A stretch of DNA of 15,507 bases from an uncultured Lachnospiraceae bacterium (GCA_900544685.1 UQWA01000045.1:1-15507), one strand, 5' to 3'; positions 1-7,921 are shown, counted from the stretch's first letter. The notes: generated by a model from the sequence alone, not told the origin. Program-made: numbers and translations.

Positions 1-202
1 CAAATGCAGTGATCACACCGGTATTCAGTCCGAAACATCTGCGAAGTCCACGTACAACGTTATATTCTCCGCCACCTTCCCATGCGCGGAAAGATCTTGC
101 GGTACGGATACGGCCTTCTCCCGGATCCAGACGAAGCATAACTTCACCCAGAGAAACTGCATCATATTTACATTCGTTAGCTGGTCTTAAATTCAAATTC
201 AT
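1..202 (-). CDS. kdgK: 2-keto-3-deoxygluconate kinase (PfkB family), N-terminal part
   Basis: The window holds the first 67 codons; the rest lies beyond base 1. PfkB-family sugar kinases of this kind phosphorylate 2-keto-3-deoxygluconate (KDG) to KDPG with ATP in the cytosol. Visible are the LGEVMLRLDPGEGRI strand near residues 18-32 and the GGGEYNVVRGL motif at residues 43-53, which matches the N-terminal GG-x-x-x-N substrate-binding signature of PfkB kinases. The ATG at 202 follows an AGGAGA ribosome binding site at 212-217, spacer 9. It lies 55 nt after the stop of the KDPG aldolase gene with no terminator between, so the two are probably one transcript: the kinase makes KDPG and the aldolase splits it. 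The substrate is inferred mainly from this neighbour; a related ketose kinase is the alternative. Confidence 0.85.
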   Translation of the reverse strand, partial: MNLNLRPANECKYDAVSLGEVMLRLDPGEGRIRTARSFRAWEGGGEYNVVRGLRRCFGLNTGVITAF

Positions 203-257
203 TCTTGTTATTCTCCTAACACATCCTGGATATATTATCTTTTGTTACCTGACAGTA

Positions 258-893
258 TTAACCTCTGATTTCTTTTGCCAGTGCTACTGCATCTTTTGCC
301 ATCTCACTGATCTTGTCGAATTCTCCGGCTTTGATCATATCTCCTTTTACCATCCAACTTCCGCCACAGCAAAGGATCTTGTCACAGCTTAAGTAATCTT
401 TCAGGTTCTTCAGGCTTACACCACCTGTAGGCATAAATTTAAGCATTGTATAAGGCGCTGCCATTGCTTTGATAGTAGCTACTCCGCCGAACTGTTCTGC
501 CGGGAAGAATTTTACTACCTTCAGTCCTCTCTTTACAGCCTGAGCTGCTTCTGATGGAGTAATGATGCCAGGGAAGATTGGAATCTGCTTTTCGATACAG
601 TAATCTACTACTTCTGGATCAAATCCTGGGCTTACAATAAACTTGGCACCTGCTGCTACAGCTCTGTCTACCTGTTCAATCGTCAGAACTGTTCCTGCCC
701 CAACCAGCATATCCGGGTACTTCTGTGCCATAACACGGATGGATTCTTCTGCTGCGTCTGTACGGAATGTTACCTCGGCGCAAGGAAGTCCGCCTTTTAC
801 CAGAGCATCTGCCAGTGGCTCTGCATCTTTCACATCATTTAATACTACTACTGGTACGACGCCCAGTGCTGCAAACTGTTCTGCAATATTCAT
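258..893 (-). CDS. eda: KDPG aldolase (2-dehydro-3-deoxyphosphogluconate / KHG aldolase)
   Basis: A 211-residue class I aldolase, the usual length for Eda, that splits KDPG into pyruvate and glyceraldehyde 3-phosphate in the cytosol. The Schiff-base lysine is K128 in the VKFFPAE motif. E40 and R44 in AEVTFRT match the catalytic glutamate and phosphate/carboxylate-binding arginine. Other family marks are GAGTVLT (65-71), FIVSPGFDP (85-93), FPGIITPSE (107-115) and the phosphate-binding PTGGVS (155-160). I chose the ATG at 893 because AAAGGAGAG ends 6 nt upstream. An in-frame start at 968 would lie upstream of the promoter -10 box and gives an extension foreign to the family. It is the first gene of a likely eda-kdgK operon with its own promoter at 960-988 and paired repeats further upstream. 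Together they form the lower part of uronate (galacturonate/glucuronate) or Entner-Doudoroff breakdown. Confidence 0.95.
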   Translation of the reverse strand: MNIAEQFAALGVVPVVVLNDVKDAEPLADALVKGGLPCAEVTFRTDAAEESIRVMAQKYPDMLVGAGTVLTIEQVDRAVAAGAKFIVSPGFDPEVVDYCIEKQIPIFPGIITPSEAAQAVKRGLKVVKFFPAEQFGGVATIKAMAAPYTMLKFMPTGGVSLKNLKDYLSCDKILCCGGSWMVKGDMIKAGEFDKISEMAKDAVALAKEIRG

Positions 894-959
894 TTTAATC
901 TCTCCTTTTAACTTGCTTCTGATTGCCTCTATATCGAAGCACATGTATTTTACACCCTT

Positions 960-988
960 ACTATACACTGAAAGTTTCTCTAAATCAA
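960..988 (-). promoter_or_regulatory. Promoter of the eda-kdgK operon
   Basis: On the minus strand TTGATT (983-988) and TATAGT (960-965) are separated by 17 bp, a good sigma-A match. The predicted start of transcription is near 953, giving a leader of about 60 nt before eda. Confidence 0.7.
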
Positions 989-1009
989 ACCCTAAAATCC
1001 AGGTTTTCG

Positions 1010-1057
1010 GTATAAATTCAGATACAAATTGATATTATTTTGTATATAAACCGATAC
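1010..1057. promoter_or_regulatory. Paired operator-like repeats upstream of eda promoter
   Basis: Two 16-bp copies of the form GTAT-N8-ATAC lie at 1010-1025 and 1042-1057. Their start-to-start distance is 32 bp, about three helical turns. They also frame the inverted repeat ATACAAA (1022-1028) / TTTGTAT (1039-1045). They sit upstream of the eda -35 box, a position that suits an activator or a looping repressor. The regulator is unknown; the neighbouring MarR-family protein or a KDG/uronate-responsive regulator elsewhere are possibilities. Confidence 0.45.
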
Positions 1058-1073
1058 ATTTCGAAATTCTGAC

Positions 1074-1101
1074 AGAAAAAAAGAACGAAAACTGGTTCTT
1101 T
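1074..1101 (-). terminator. Rho-independent terminator after the marR-type gene
   Basis: On the minus strand a 7-bp stem (1095-1101 with 1080-1086) and an 8-nt loop are followed by a run of T. It lies about 45 nt after the stop codon at 1146 and separates the regulator from eda. Confidence 0.75.
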
Positions 1102-1145
1102 CCCGTTCCTTCTTTCTCTGTACTCAGCAAAAATCATTATGCATA

Positions 1146-1598
1146 TTACTGGTTGTCTTTACTTTTTAAGCGGCCGAGTTCTTTCTGGATGTTGGCATCA
1201 CATTTTTCAAAAAAACGATATATACCAGTTAACTCTTCTTCTGAGATCCCATCCAGAATCTTTGCCAAACACTCTTTCTGCGCCTTGTAGAGCACATCCG
1301 CGATTGTTCTGGACTTTTCTGTCAGAAACAGACGGTGAATTTTTTTGTTTGTTTCATCAATCTGGATTCTGACATAGCCTTTTCTCTCAAGCATTCGAAT
1401 CCCATTTGATACATTAGATTTTGCAATTCCTCGCATCATACAGATATCCCGTGCTGTATTATACGCGCTGTCGTCTCTCAAGAAAAGTAAGATTTCCATC
1501 TCTGTCTCCGTCAGATGATACATTTCGCCATATTCCGAATAAACCAGATGGTATAATTCCTTGAAATGTAATTTCCAGAAAACACTTTTCCCAGGCAT
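1146..1598 (-). CDS. MarR-family transcriptional regulator
   Basis: A 150-residue protein, typical MarR length, expected to act as a winged-helix dimer on DNA. The first helices (5-27) and last helices (about 98-145) would form the dimer interface. The winged helix-turn-helix spans about 28-95: LTETEMEILLFL starts it, the recognition helix is around AKSNVSNGIRMLERKG (59-74), and the wing follows in YVRIQIDETNKKIHRLFLTEKS (75-96). The ATG at 1598 follows a G-rich AAAAGGGGGGA site. The gene has its own perfect-box promoter and an operator-like palindrome at its expected start of transcription, which suggests autoregulation. Its ligand and other targets cannot be read from sequence. It lies between a GH13 glycosidase gene and eda, but co-location alone does not show that it controls either. 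Confidence 0.85.
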   Translation of the reverse strand: MPGKSVFWKLHFKELYHLVYSEYGEMYHLTETEMEILLFLRDDSAYNTARDICMMRGIAKSNVSNGIRMLERKGYVRIQIDETNKKIHRLFLTEKSRTIADVLYKAQKECLAKILDGISEEELTGIYRFFEKCDANIQKELGRLKSKDNQ

Positions 1599-1617
1599 AT
1601 CTGTCCCCCCTTTTCAA

Positions 1618-1635
1618 TTGTTCATTAATAATCAA
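1618..1635. promoter_or_regulatory. Operator-like palindrome at +1 of the marR-type gene
   Basis: TTGTTCATTAATAATCAA is an 18-bp near-palindrome (14 of 18 positions symmetric). It begins right at the predicted transcription start (about 1636). This is the classic size and position for a MarR-family autoregulatory operator, where a bound dimer blocks the polymerase. Confidence 0.5.
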
Positions 1636-1642
1636 CAGAAAA

Positions 1643-1672
1643 ATTATAGCAAAAATTGTATACTTATGTCAA
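1643..1672 (-). promoter_or_regulatory. Promoter of the marR-type gene
   Basis: Minus strand TTGACA (1667-1672) and TATAAT (1643-1648), both perfect consensus, with an 18-bp spacer. The -35 box contains the TGA stop codon (1669-1671) of the upstream glycosidase gene, so the promoter is fused to the end of that gene and there is no terminator between them. Confidence 0.8.
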
Positions 1673-3849
1673 ATACTATCTGTCCATGAGGTGTGAATTT
1701 CGGATATTTGACCAATATTTCCATTTTTCCGGAGCAGTTCATCCTCGCCGCTCTGCTGTGCGTGAAGCACAATTGCTGACGTCGGCGGAAGCTTTACCGT
1801 TACATCATACTGATTCATCTGGTATACTACTGCATCTGTGTGATAACCGTCCCCGTCTGTCATCAACAGCTGTATCAGATTATCACCTGCCCCAATGCCG
1901 ATATCACGAACTCTTACCGTACGCTCTATCGTATCCTTTCCTGCATTGAATACAACCAGAACCTGATCCTCTTCGGTAAATCTTCCGTATGCCAGATAAT
2001 TATAATCTGCCCAGAGGATCTTAACAGACCCCTTCATAATGGCTGGACAGGCTTTGTGAATACGGATCATTTTTTTATGAAAATTTATCAGGTCATGATC
2101 TTCCTGTCCCCATGGATAGGTTCTTCGGTTATCCGGATCAGTAAATCCGCATACGCCCGCTTCATCTCCATAATAAATTGTCGGCGCGCCAGGCCAGGTA
2201 AACTGCATTACCACAGCACTTCGAAGTACTGCCTTGTTCACATCCTGAGACGCCGCATCGTAGCCAAGCTGTGCCACACGCCCCACTCTGTGATTTGTTC
2301 TTGTCAGAAATCTGGAATGGTCATGATTGGACAGTTCATTCATTGCCACTTCCAGTGACGGTGCCTGGAAGCTGTTCATATAATGTCCCATCGCCCACTG
2401 AAAATGCAATCCATTTCCCAGCATATCTTCCCGGTACTGGTCACTGTGCTTTTCCATTCCGGTAAAGAACCAGGTAAGCGGCTCCATAAATGCATCATAA
2501 TTCATCACCGTATCCCACTGATCCCCCTGCAGCCACGACTTTGGATCTCCGTAATGCTCTGCAAGAATCAGTGCTTCTGGATTGGCTTCTTTCACCACAT
2601 CCCGGAATTCCTTCCAGAACTGATGATTATATTCATTGGAAAATCCAAGGTCTGCAGCTACATCCAGTCTCCATCCGTCCACATTATACGGTGGGGAAAC
2701 CCATTTTTTTGCCACCCCAAGGATATAATCGTGAAGTTCCTTTGAATTCTCATACGCCAGCTTGGGAAGGGTATCATGTCCCCACCATCCATCATAATTC
2801 GGATTGTATGGCCATGCATTCTGATTGTTGAATTTGAAAAAATTACGGTAAGGACTGTCTGCGGAAACATATGCTCCTTTTTCATATCCTGGCTCATTCT
2901 CATAGATCCGCTCACGATCCAGCCACTTGTTAAAGGAACCACAGTGATTAAACACACCGTCCAGAATAACCCTCATGCCTCTGCGGTGTACCTCTTCCAC
3001 AAATTCTGCAAAAAAACGGTTGCTGGCTTCCAGATTTTCCTTATCTGTCACACGACGGATGTATTTGGTTGCATGGGAATTATCCTGATCTCCCGGTGCC
3101 AGTACTTCCCCACCGTCTTTTACAATCTTTCCGTAATGAGGATCAATATAATCATAATCCTGTATATCGTACTTATGATTAGAAGGTGATACAAAAATAG
3201 GATTAAAATATATCACGTCCACGCCCAGATCCTGCAGATAATCCAGCTTATCCCAAACTCCCTGGATATCTCCCCCGTAAAACTCCCGGATTCCCATAAA
3301 TGCCGGACACTTATTCCAGTCCTTAACCTTTACTGTGGTGTCACCGATATAGAAGTACTCCCGGTCTTCCACATCATTTGACAAATCTCCGTTATAAAAA
3401 CGGTCTACGAAAATCTGATACATGACCGCTCCCTTTGCCCACTCCGGCACATGAAAGCCAGGTGTGACACAAAAACAGCAGTCTGGCCGTACTTCATTAC
3501 TCAGTCCACATTTGTCATAATAGCAGGTAAGCCGCCCTGCCTTTACCTGAAACCAATAACGGAGCTGCCGAATTCCAAGCGGTACTTCTGCCTTATAGTA
3601 ATCAAAGTTCTTATCATCATAATCCAGCTCCATAAGCTGAGATTCTTCTCCGTGACAGAGATACACCGCATCCACATTGTCTCTCTTGGTACGGAAACGA
3701 ATCGTCACTGTCTCGCCGACTTCTGGCTGGGCAGGTGTTACATAATTCTCTGTCTCATCACTGAATAATGCACTGGGACGGAACACCGGCCGCATTCCCA
3801 GAATATAATATTGCATTTTAATCAGCAGTTCTATTTTTTCCCATTCCAA
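1669..3849 (-). CDS. GH13 alpha-glycosidase (neopullulanase / cyclomaltodextrinase type)
   Basis: A 726-residue alpha-amylase-superfamily hydrolase of alpha-glucans or maltodextrins. No signal peptide is visible, so it probably acts in the cytosol on imported oligosaccharides. An N-terminal beta domain (about 30-130) resembles the CBM34-type domain of neopullulanases. The barrel begins at WAKGAVMYQIFVDRFYNGD (137-155). All four GH13 regions are present: DGVFNH (297-302), GWRLDVAAD with nucleophile D396, LILAEHYGD with acid/base E431, and SNHDH with D510. A C-terminal beta domain spans about 605-695, then a polar tail of about 30 residues. It is longer than typical 580-600 residue neopullulanases. 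I chose the TTG start at 3849 because AGAGG lies 9 nt upstream (3859-3863); the next in-frame ATG (3816) has no ribosome binding site. It has its own promoter. Pullulan, cyclodextrin or maltodextrin preference cannot be decided here. Confidence 0.9.
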   Translation of the reverse strand: MEWEKIELLIKMQYYILGMRPVFRPSALFSDETENYVTPAQPEVGETVTIRFRTKRDNVDAVYLCHGEESQLMELDYDDKNFDYYKAEVPLGIRQLRYWFQVKAGRLTCYYDKCGLSNEVRPDCCFCVTPGFHVPEWAKGAVMYQIFVDRFYNGDLSNDVEDREYFYIGDTTVKVKDWNKCPAFMGIREFYGGDIQGVWDKLDYLQDLGVDVIYFNPIFVSPSNHKYDIQDYDYIDPHYGKIVKDGGEVLAPGDQDNSHATKYIRRVTDKENLEASNRFFAEFVEEVHRRGMRVILDGVFNHCGSFNKWLDRERIYENEPGYEKGAYVSADSPYRNFFKFNNQNAWPYNPNYDGWWGHDTLPKLAYENSKELHDYILGVAKKWVSPPYNVDGWRLDVAADLGFSNEYNHQFWKEFRDVVKEANPEALILAEHYGDPKSWLQGDQWDTVMNYDAFMEPLTWFFTGMEKHSDQYREDMLGNGLHFQWAMGHYMNSFQAPSLEVAMNELSNHDHSRFLTRTNHRVGRVAQLGYDAASQDVNKAVLRSAVVMQFTWPGAPTIYYGDEAGVCGFTDPDNRRTYPWGQEDHDLINFHKKMIRIHKACPAIMKGSVKILWADYNYLAYGRFTEEDQVLVVFNAGKDTIERTVRVRDIGIGAGDNLIQLLMTDGDGYHTDAVVYQMNQYDVTVKLPPTSAIVLHAQQSGEDELLRKNGNIGQISEIHTSWTDSI

Positions 3850-3929
3850 TATCTTCTACCTCTACTATCGTCTCCATTACATTATCATGCAGATTGTTTT
3901 ACTTTTTGCTCTCACAATCCCATTCATTT

Positions 3930-3958
3930 ATTGTATCCTAATTCTTCATTTCTTACAA
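3930..3958 (-). promoter_or_regulatory. Promoter of the GH13 glycosidase gene
   Basis: Minus strand TTGTAA (3953-3958) and TACAAT (3930-3935) with a 17-bp spacer. The predicted start is near 3923, about 75 nt before the TTG codon. It lies in a gene-free stretch of about 310 bases (3850-4158) that otherwise holds the palindrome, the ftsH terminator and the ftsH 3' untranslated region. Confidence 0.6.
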
Positions 3959-3984
3959 GTGCATATATTTCTGTGACACAAAAG

Positions 3985-4000
3985 GTTACTGATCAGTAAC
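3985..4000. promoter_or_regulatory. Perfect 16-bp palindrome upstream of the glycosidase promoter
   Basis: GTTACTGATCAGTAAC is a perfect inverted repeat without a spacer. It lies between the ftsH terminator and the glycosidase promoter, centred about 70 bp upstream of the predicted start. It has no T-run and no loop, so it fits a dimer binding site better than a terminator. The regulator is unknown. Confidence 0.45.
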
Positions 4001-4002
4001 GT

Positions 4003-4030
4003 AAAAAGGACAGCTCACGCTGTCCTTTTT
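4003..4030 (-). terminator. Strong terminator after ftsH
   Basis: AAAAAGGACAGC (4003-4014) and GCTGTCCTTTTT (4019-4030) form a 12-bp stem with a TCAC loop, with A and T runs on the two sides so it could work in both directions. It ends the ftsH transcript about 130 nt after the stop codon. I see no gene in the 4031-4158 stretch between. Confidence 0.85.
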
Positions 4031-4158
4031 AGAGAAGGTATTTCTTCTTATGGGTGTTGCAAAAACTATATAATGTATTGGGGGGTTTTTACGATATTTA
4101 ATATAGCATATCTTTTTGAATCCGTGTGCACAAACTTCACAAAAATAGAGTTTATTTT

Positions 4159-5973
4159 TTATGCATTATTACCAAATAGGGCTTCGAATTCTTCCTGACC
4201 AATCTTTTCTTTCTCGATCAGAAGAGCCGCACAGCTATGCAGAACATCAATATGTTCTTTGATAATAGCCTTTGCTTTTGTGTGTGCTTCATCCACCAGA
4301 CGTTTCACTTCCTCGTCAATGACTGCTGCTGTAGCTTCACTGAAGCTTCTGGAATGTGCCAGATCTCTTCCGATAAATACCTCGTTCTCATCTGTGCCGT
4401 AATCCAGCAGACCTACCCGTTCAGACATACCATACTGGGTCACCATTGCTCTTGCAAGCTGAGTTGCCTGCTTGATATCCTGGGATGCACCAGTGGTGAT
4501 ATCTTCGATAATCAGTTCTTCCGCAATTCGTCCTCCCAGATCCACCATCAGTGTATCCAGCATTTTGCCTCTGGTCATAAACATCTCATCTTTTTCCGGA
4601 AGCGGCATGGTGTAACCTGCTGCTCCCATACCAGTCGGTATAATAGATACGGTATGCACCGGTCCCACATTCGGAAGCAAGTGGAACAGAAGCGCATGAC
4701 CGGCTTCATGGTATGCGGTAATCCGTTTTTCTCTGTCAGAGATCAGACGGCTCTTCTTTTCTGCTCCGATTCCCACTTTGATAAATGCCTGCTGAATATC
4801 CTGCTGCTGAATATAGGTACGTCCGGACTTGGCAGCCCAGATTGCCGCTTCGTTCATCAGGTTCTCCAGATCTGCACCGGTGAATCCCGCTGTTGTTCTG
4901 GCAATATTTTCCAGATCCACATCGTCTCCCAGCGGTTTTTCCTTGGCATGTACCTTCAGGATCTCTTCTCTTCCCTTTACATCTGGTTTGCCTACACCAA
5001 TCTTGCGGTCGAAACGTCCCGGTCTTAAAATAGCCGGATCCAGAATGTCCACACGGTTGGTTGCTGCCATCACAATAATGCCCTCGTTGACACCGAACCC
5101 ATCCATCTCCACCAGGAGCTGGTTCAGTGTCTGTTCTCTCTCATCATGACCACCGCCCATACCGGTTCCACGTCTTCTCGCCACAGCATCGATCTCATCA
5201 ATAAAGACAATGCAAGGTGCATTTTTCTTGGCATCTTCAAACAGATCACGAACACGGGAAGCTCCCACGCCGACAAACATCTCTACAAAATCAGAACCGG
5301 AAATGCTGAAAAACGGTACACCCGCTTCTCCCGCAACTGCTTTTGCAAGCAGTGTCTTACCTGTACCAGGAGGTCCCACCAGAATCACACCTTTCGGGAT
5401 TCTTGCTCCCATTTTTGTATACTTCTGTGGTTCCTTTAAGAAATCAACCAGTTCCTCCAGGTCTTCTTTTTCTTCCTGAAGACCAGCCACATCTTTGAAG
5501 GTTTTCCTTCTGGCATCCGGCATAATCATAGTTGCACGGCTCTTGCCAAAATTCATCATCTTGCTGTTGCCGCCACCTGCCTGACGGTTCATCATCATAA
5601 ACAGGAAAATCACCACTACTGCCATAATCAGTGTCGGCAGTATACTGGTCATAAAAATACTGGTCTGTTCCACGTCATGAAGATAAGTCGTCACACCAGC
5701 CTCACTTAATTCCGTCTGTGCTGTATTTACATCACTGACATTGAGCTGCTGCCGACTTCCATCTGTCAAAGTCACTTCCAAGCGCCCTGTCGGAACCTGA
5801 CTGTTCTGATAAATATCTGCTCTGGCAATCTTGCCTCCTGTCATCTCTTCGCTGTACTCCTGATGTGTAATCGTCTGGGTATCAGACCAGCCCCCGCGAA
5901 ATGCATACAGCAAAAGCAGTACAATGGCGATCGTCAAAAAATAGATGCCAATTCCTCTTGAATTTCTGTTCAA
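4159..5973 (-). CDS. ftsH: ATP-dependent membrane zinc metalloprotease FtsH
   Basis: A 604-residue membrane-anchored AAA+ protease that unfolds and degrades damaged membrane proteins and short-lived regulators as a hexamer. TM helices are about 10-25 and 106-128, with a small extracytoplasmic domain between. The AAA+ domain has Walker A GPPGTGKT (200-207), Walker B IVFIDE (255-260) and the second region of homology with arginines around 306-323 (NRVDILDPAILRPGRFD). The protease domain carries HEAGH (422-426) and the third zinc ligand D499 in TTGASQDIKQAT. The C-tail is short, which makes it slightly smaller than most FtsH proteins (about 610-650). The start codon is TTG at 5973, supported by AAAGGAG nine nt upstream and no better in-frame start. 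It follows hpt by 27 nt in the Firmicutes tilS-hpt-ftsH order and is the last gene before a strong terminator. Confidence 0.97.
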   Translation of the reverse strand: MNRNSRGIGIYFLTIAIVLLLLYAFRGGWSDTQTITHQEYSEEMTGGKIARADIYQNSQVPTGRLEVTLTDGSRQQLNVSDVNTAQTELSEAGVTTYLHDVEQTSIFMTSILPTLIMAVVVIFLFMMMNRQAGGGNSKMMNFGKSRATMIMPDARRKTFKDVAGLQEEKEDLEELVDFLKEPQKYTKMGARIPKGVILVGPPGTGKTLLAKAVAGEAGVPFFSISGSDFVEMFVGVGASRVRDLFEDAKKNAPCIVFIDEIDAVARRRGTGMGGGHDEREQTLNQLLVEMDGFGVNEGIIVMAATNRVDILDPAILRPGRFDRKIGVGKPDVKGREEILKVHAKEKPLGDDVDLENIARTTAGFTGADLENLMNEAAIWAAKSGRTYIQQQDIQQAFIKVGIGAEKKSRLISDREKRITAYHEAGHALLFHLLPNVGPVHTVSIIPTGMGAAGYTMPLPEKDEMFMTRGKMLDTLMVDLGGRIAEELIIEDITTGASQDIKQATQLARAMVTQYGMSERVGLLDYGTDENEVFIGRDLAHSRSFSEATAAVIDEEVKRLVDEAHTKAKAIIKEHIDVLHSCAALLIEKEKIGQEEFEALFGNNA

Positions 5974-6000
5974 AAATCTAGTCTCCTTTCCGTGCCTTCC

Positions 6001-6528
6001 TTATTCTGTAAATGAAAGCACACCAATATACGGCAGATTACGGTACCTCTGGTCATAATCCAGTCCGTATCCAACCACAAACTCATCCGGGATCTCAAAT
6101 CCGGTGTAGTCCACATGTACCGGCATCACTCTTCTGTCTGGCTTATCCAGCAAAGTACACAGCTTTAAGCTTGCCGGTTTTCTGGCGCTTAAGATCTCTA
6201 ACAGATAGCTTAAGGTTCTTCCTGAGTCAATGATATCCTCGATCACGATAACATTCTTTCCTTCCAACGGTTCATCCAGATCTTTTACCAGTTTTACCAC
6301 ACCACTGGACTTGGTGCCTGCACCGTAACTGCTGCATGACATAAAATCAATCGTTACCGGAACAGTAATTCTCTTTGCAAGTTCACAGGTAAAGAAAATA
6401 CTTCCCTTTAGAATACAGATCAGGTGTACTTCTTTTCCCGCATATTCTTCACTGATCTTCTTTCCCAGTTCTTCAATTCTCTTATCAACTTTCTCTTCTT
6501 CTATCAGCACACTTATATGTTCTGCCAT
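6001..6528 (-). CDS. hpt: Hypoxanthine (guanine) phosphoribosyltransferase
   Basis: A 175-residue cytosolic purine salvage enzyme that joins hypoxanthine or guanine to PRPP, giving IMP or GMP. The PRPP-binding loop VIVIEDIIDSGRT spans 93-105 with the catalytic aspartate expected at D101. ILKGSIFF (39-46) is the pyrophosphate-binding loop, SCSSYGAGTKSSG (64-76) the flexible active-site loop, and LLDKPDRR with FVVGYGLDYDQRYRNLP (150-166) the purine and magnesium site. The length is normal. The ATG at 6528 follows AAGGAGG by 7 nt. That site lies inside the end of tilS and the genes overlap by 16 nt, so translation is probably coupled. The pairing tilS-hpt is conserved across Firmicutes, and in Bacillus the two proteins are known to work with each other to regulate ftsH expression; whether that holds here is unknown. 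Confidence 0.96.
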   Translation of the reverse strand: MAEHISVLIEEEKVDKRIEELGKKISEEYAGKEVHLICILKGSIFFTCELAKRITVPVTIDFMSCSSYGAGTKSSGVVKLVKDLDEPLEGKNVIVIEDIIDSGRTLSYLLEILSARKPASLKLCTLLDKPDRRVMPVHVDYTGFEIPDEFVVGYGLDYDQRYRNLPYIGVLSFTE

Positions 6529-7901
6529 GATGCTGCCTCCTTATACGTAATCTCCAGTATTTCTCTGGTATTCTTTTCTACCTTATATGCTTCGCTGATC
6601 CGGTGTCCTGCCACCCACAGCACCTCGCTGCCACAGGCTGCAACCACTGTCCGCATCCTCTCTTCTACAGGTATTTTTTCTTCTGTAAAATAAGACTTCA
6701 GTTTTTTTCTGCCGCCCTGACGGTTCACGGTAAGATAATCTCCGGATTTTCTGCTGCGAAGCCAGATATCCGCGTTTATTTTATCATAACTCAGCCATTT
6801 CGTATACTTTTTTTCTGGAATTGTCTGATTTTCATTCAAAAAAATTCTCGTTTCAAATGTTCCGTAAGGAGTCTCTGTTTTTCCCGGAATCTTTAAGCAT
6901 ATTTCTTCCAGAGATTCGATCTCCTGCCCACTTGCTTTCTCTACTGTCAGGTACTCAAAAGATCTTCTTGCCTCCCAGCCTCCCGGGAGTTCCACCCTGC
7001 GCCCAGACTGCATTTCTGCCAGCTTTACCACCCGTTCCACATGTTCTCTTCTCATATCCTTCAGGCTGCACCCTGCTTCTTTCAGACAGGTGCGGATCAC
7101 CCGTTCTCGGAGGAAGACATCTTCCTGTAAAAAAGAGGCAATCTCAATACGTACTTTTCCAGGTTGTATTTCTGTCATTTTTTCACATGCTGTTTTCACC
7201 AGTCTTTGCAGGAATTCTTCCGTCCGACGCATCTCTGTCCCAAAAACTGCCAGATGATCTGCAGTTTTTTCATTCAGCTTTTCCGCCATCTCCGGCAAAA
7301 TCTGATTTCGGATAATGTTCCTAGTATAATCCAGTCCCTGATTCGTGGCATCTTCTCTCCAGACGATTCCTTTCTGCCTCAGATAAGCTTCAATCTCCTC
7401 TCTGCTGCATTCCAGAAGCGGACGGATAATCTTTCCGCGTACCGGGCGGATTCCTGCCGCACCGTCCAGACCGCTTCCTCTTGCCAGATTCCACAAAATT
7501 GTCTCTGCCTGATCATTTTTGTTATGTGCCACCGCAATGTGATCTGCTGCCCATTCTCTGGCGGTTTCCTCAAAGATTTCATATCTTGCCAGCCGCCCTG
7601 CTTCCTCTGCAGACAGCTTCCTCTCCCTGGCCATCTGCGGAATATCACGGGATACGCACAGGAACGGCACCTGATACTGTTCACACAGTTTGCGCACATA
7701 TTCTGCATCCTGAAGGCTTTCCTGCCCACGGATCCCGTGCTCCACATGCACTACCTGTATCTCAAATTCCATTAGTTTCTGCAATTCCAGAAGCACCATC
7801 AGAAGGCATACCGAATCTGCGCCTCCTGATACCCCAGCCAGAACCCTGCCACCCGGCTGAATCATCTGGTATTTCTCAATTGTTTCAAATGCTTTCTGCA
7901 T
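6513..7901 (-). CDS. tilS: tRNA(Ile)-lysidine synthetase
   Basis: A 462-residue enzyme that uses ATP and lysine to change C34 of the CAU anticodon of a minor tRNA-Ile to lysidine, so it reads AUA instead of AUG. This is essential in most bacteria. The N-terminal PP-loop ATPase domain (about 15-215) has the pyrophosphatase motif SGGADS at 25-30, then HVEHGIRG (52-59) and VAHNKNDQAETILWNLARGSGLDG (122-145), both characteristic of TilS. The TilS C-terminal domain is about 378-455 with KSGDYL and GGRKKLKSYFTEEKIP. The ATG at 7901 follows AGGAGA, spacer 6. It has its own likely promoter (7960-7988) and a hairpin at the very 5' end of its message. It overlaps hpt by 16 nt. Confidence 0.95.
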   Translation of the reverse strand: MQKAFETIEKYQMIQPGGRVLAGVSGGADSVCLLMVLLELQKLMEFEIQVVHVEHGIRGQESLQDAEYVRKLCEQYQVPFLCVSRDIPQMARERKLSAEEAGRLARYEIFEETAREWAADHIAVAHNKNDQAETILWNLARGSGLDGAAGIRPVRGKIIRPLLECSREEIEAYLRQKGIVWREDATNQGLDYTRNIIRNQILPEMAEKLNEKTADHLAVFGTEMRRTEEFLQRLVKTACEKMTEIQPGKVRIEIASFLQEDVFLRERVIRTCLKEAGCSLKDMRREHVERVVKLAEMQSGRRVELPGGWEARRSFEYLTVEKASGQEIESLEEICLKIPGKTETPYGTFETRIFLNENQTIPEKKYTKWLSYDKINADIWLRSRKSGDYLTVNRQGGRKKLKSYFTEEKIPVEERMRTVVAACGSEVLWVAGHRISEAYKVEKNTREILEITYKEAASWQNI

Positions 7902-7921
7902 CTTTTTTCTCCTGTAGTGTG

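Noticed and set aside
894..968. Upstream extension of eda by 25 codons
   Set aside because: The extended start overlaps the promoter -10 box, lies before the predicted transcript start, and the inner ATG at 893 has a strong ribosome binding site and the family's normal N-terminus.
4237..5028. Long plus-strand open frame (263 codons) opposite ftsH
   Set aside because: It is the antisense of the conserved FtsH AAA+/protease code, is cysteine-rich and low in sense, and has no recognisable domain or proper ribosome binding site.
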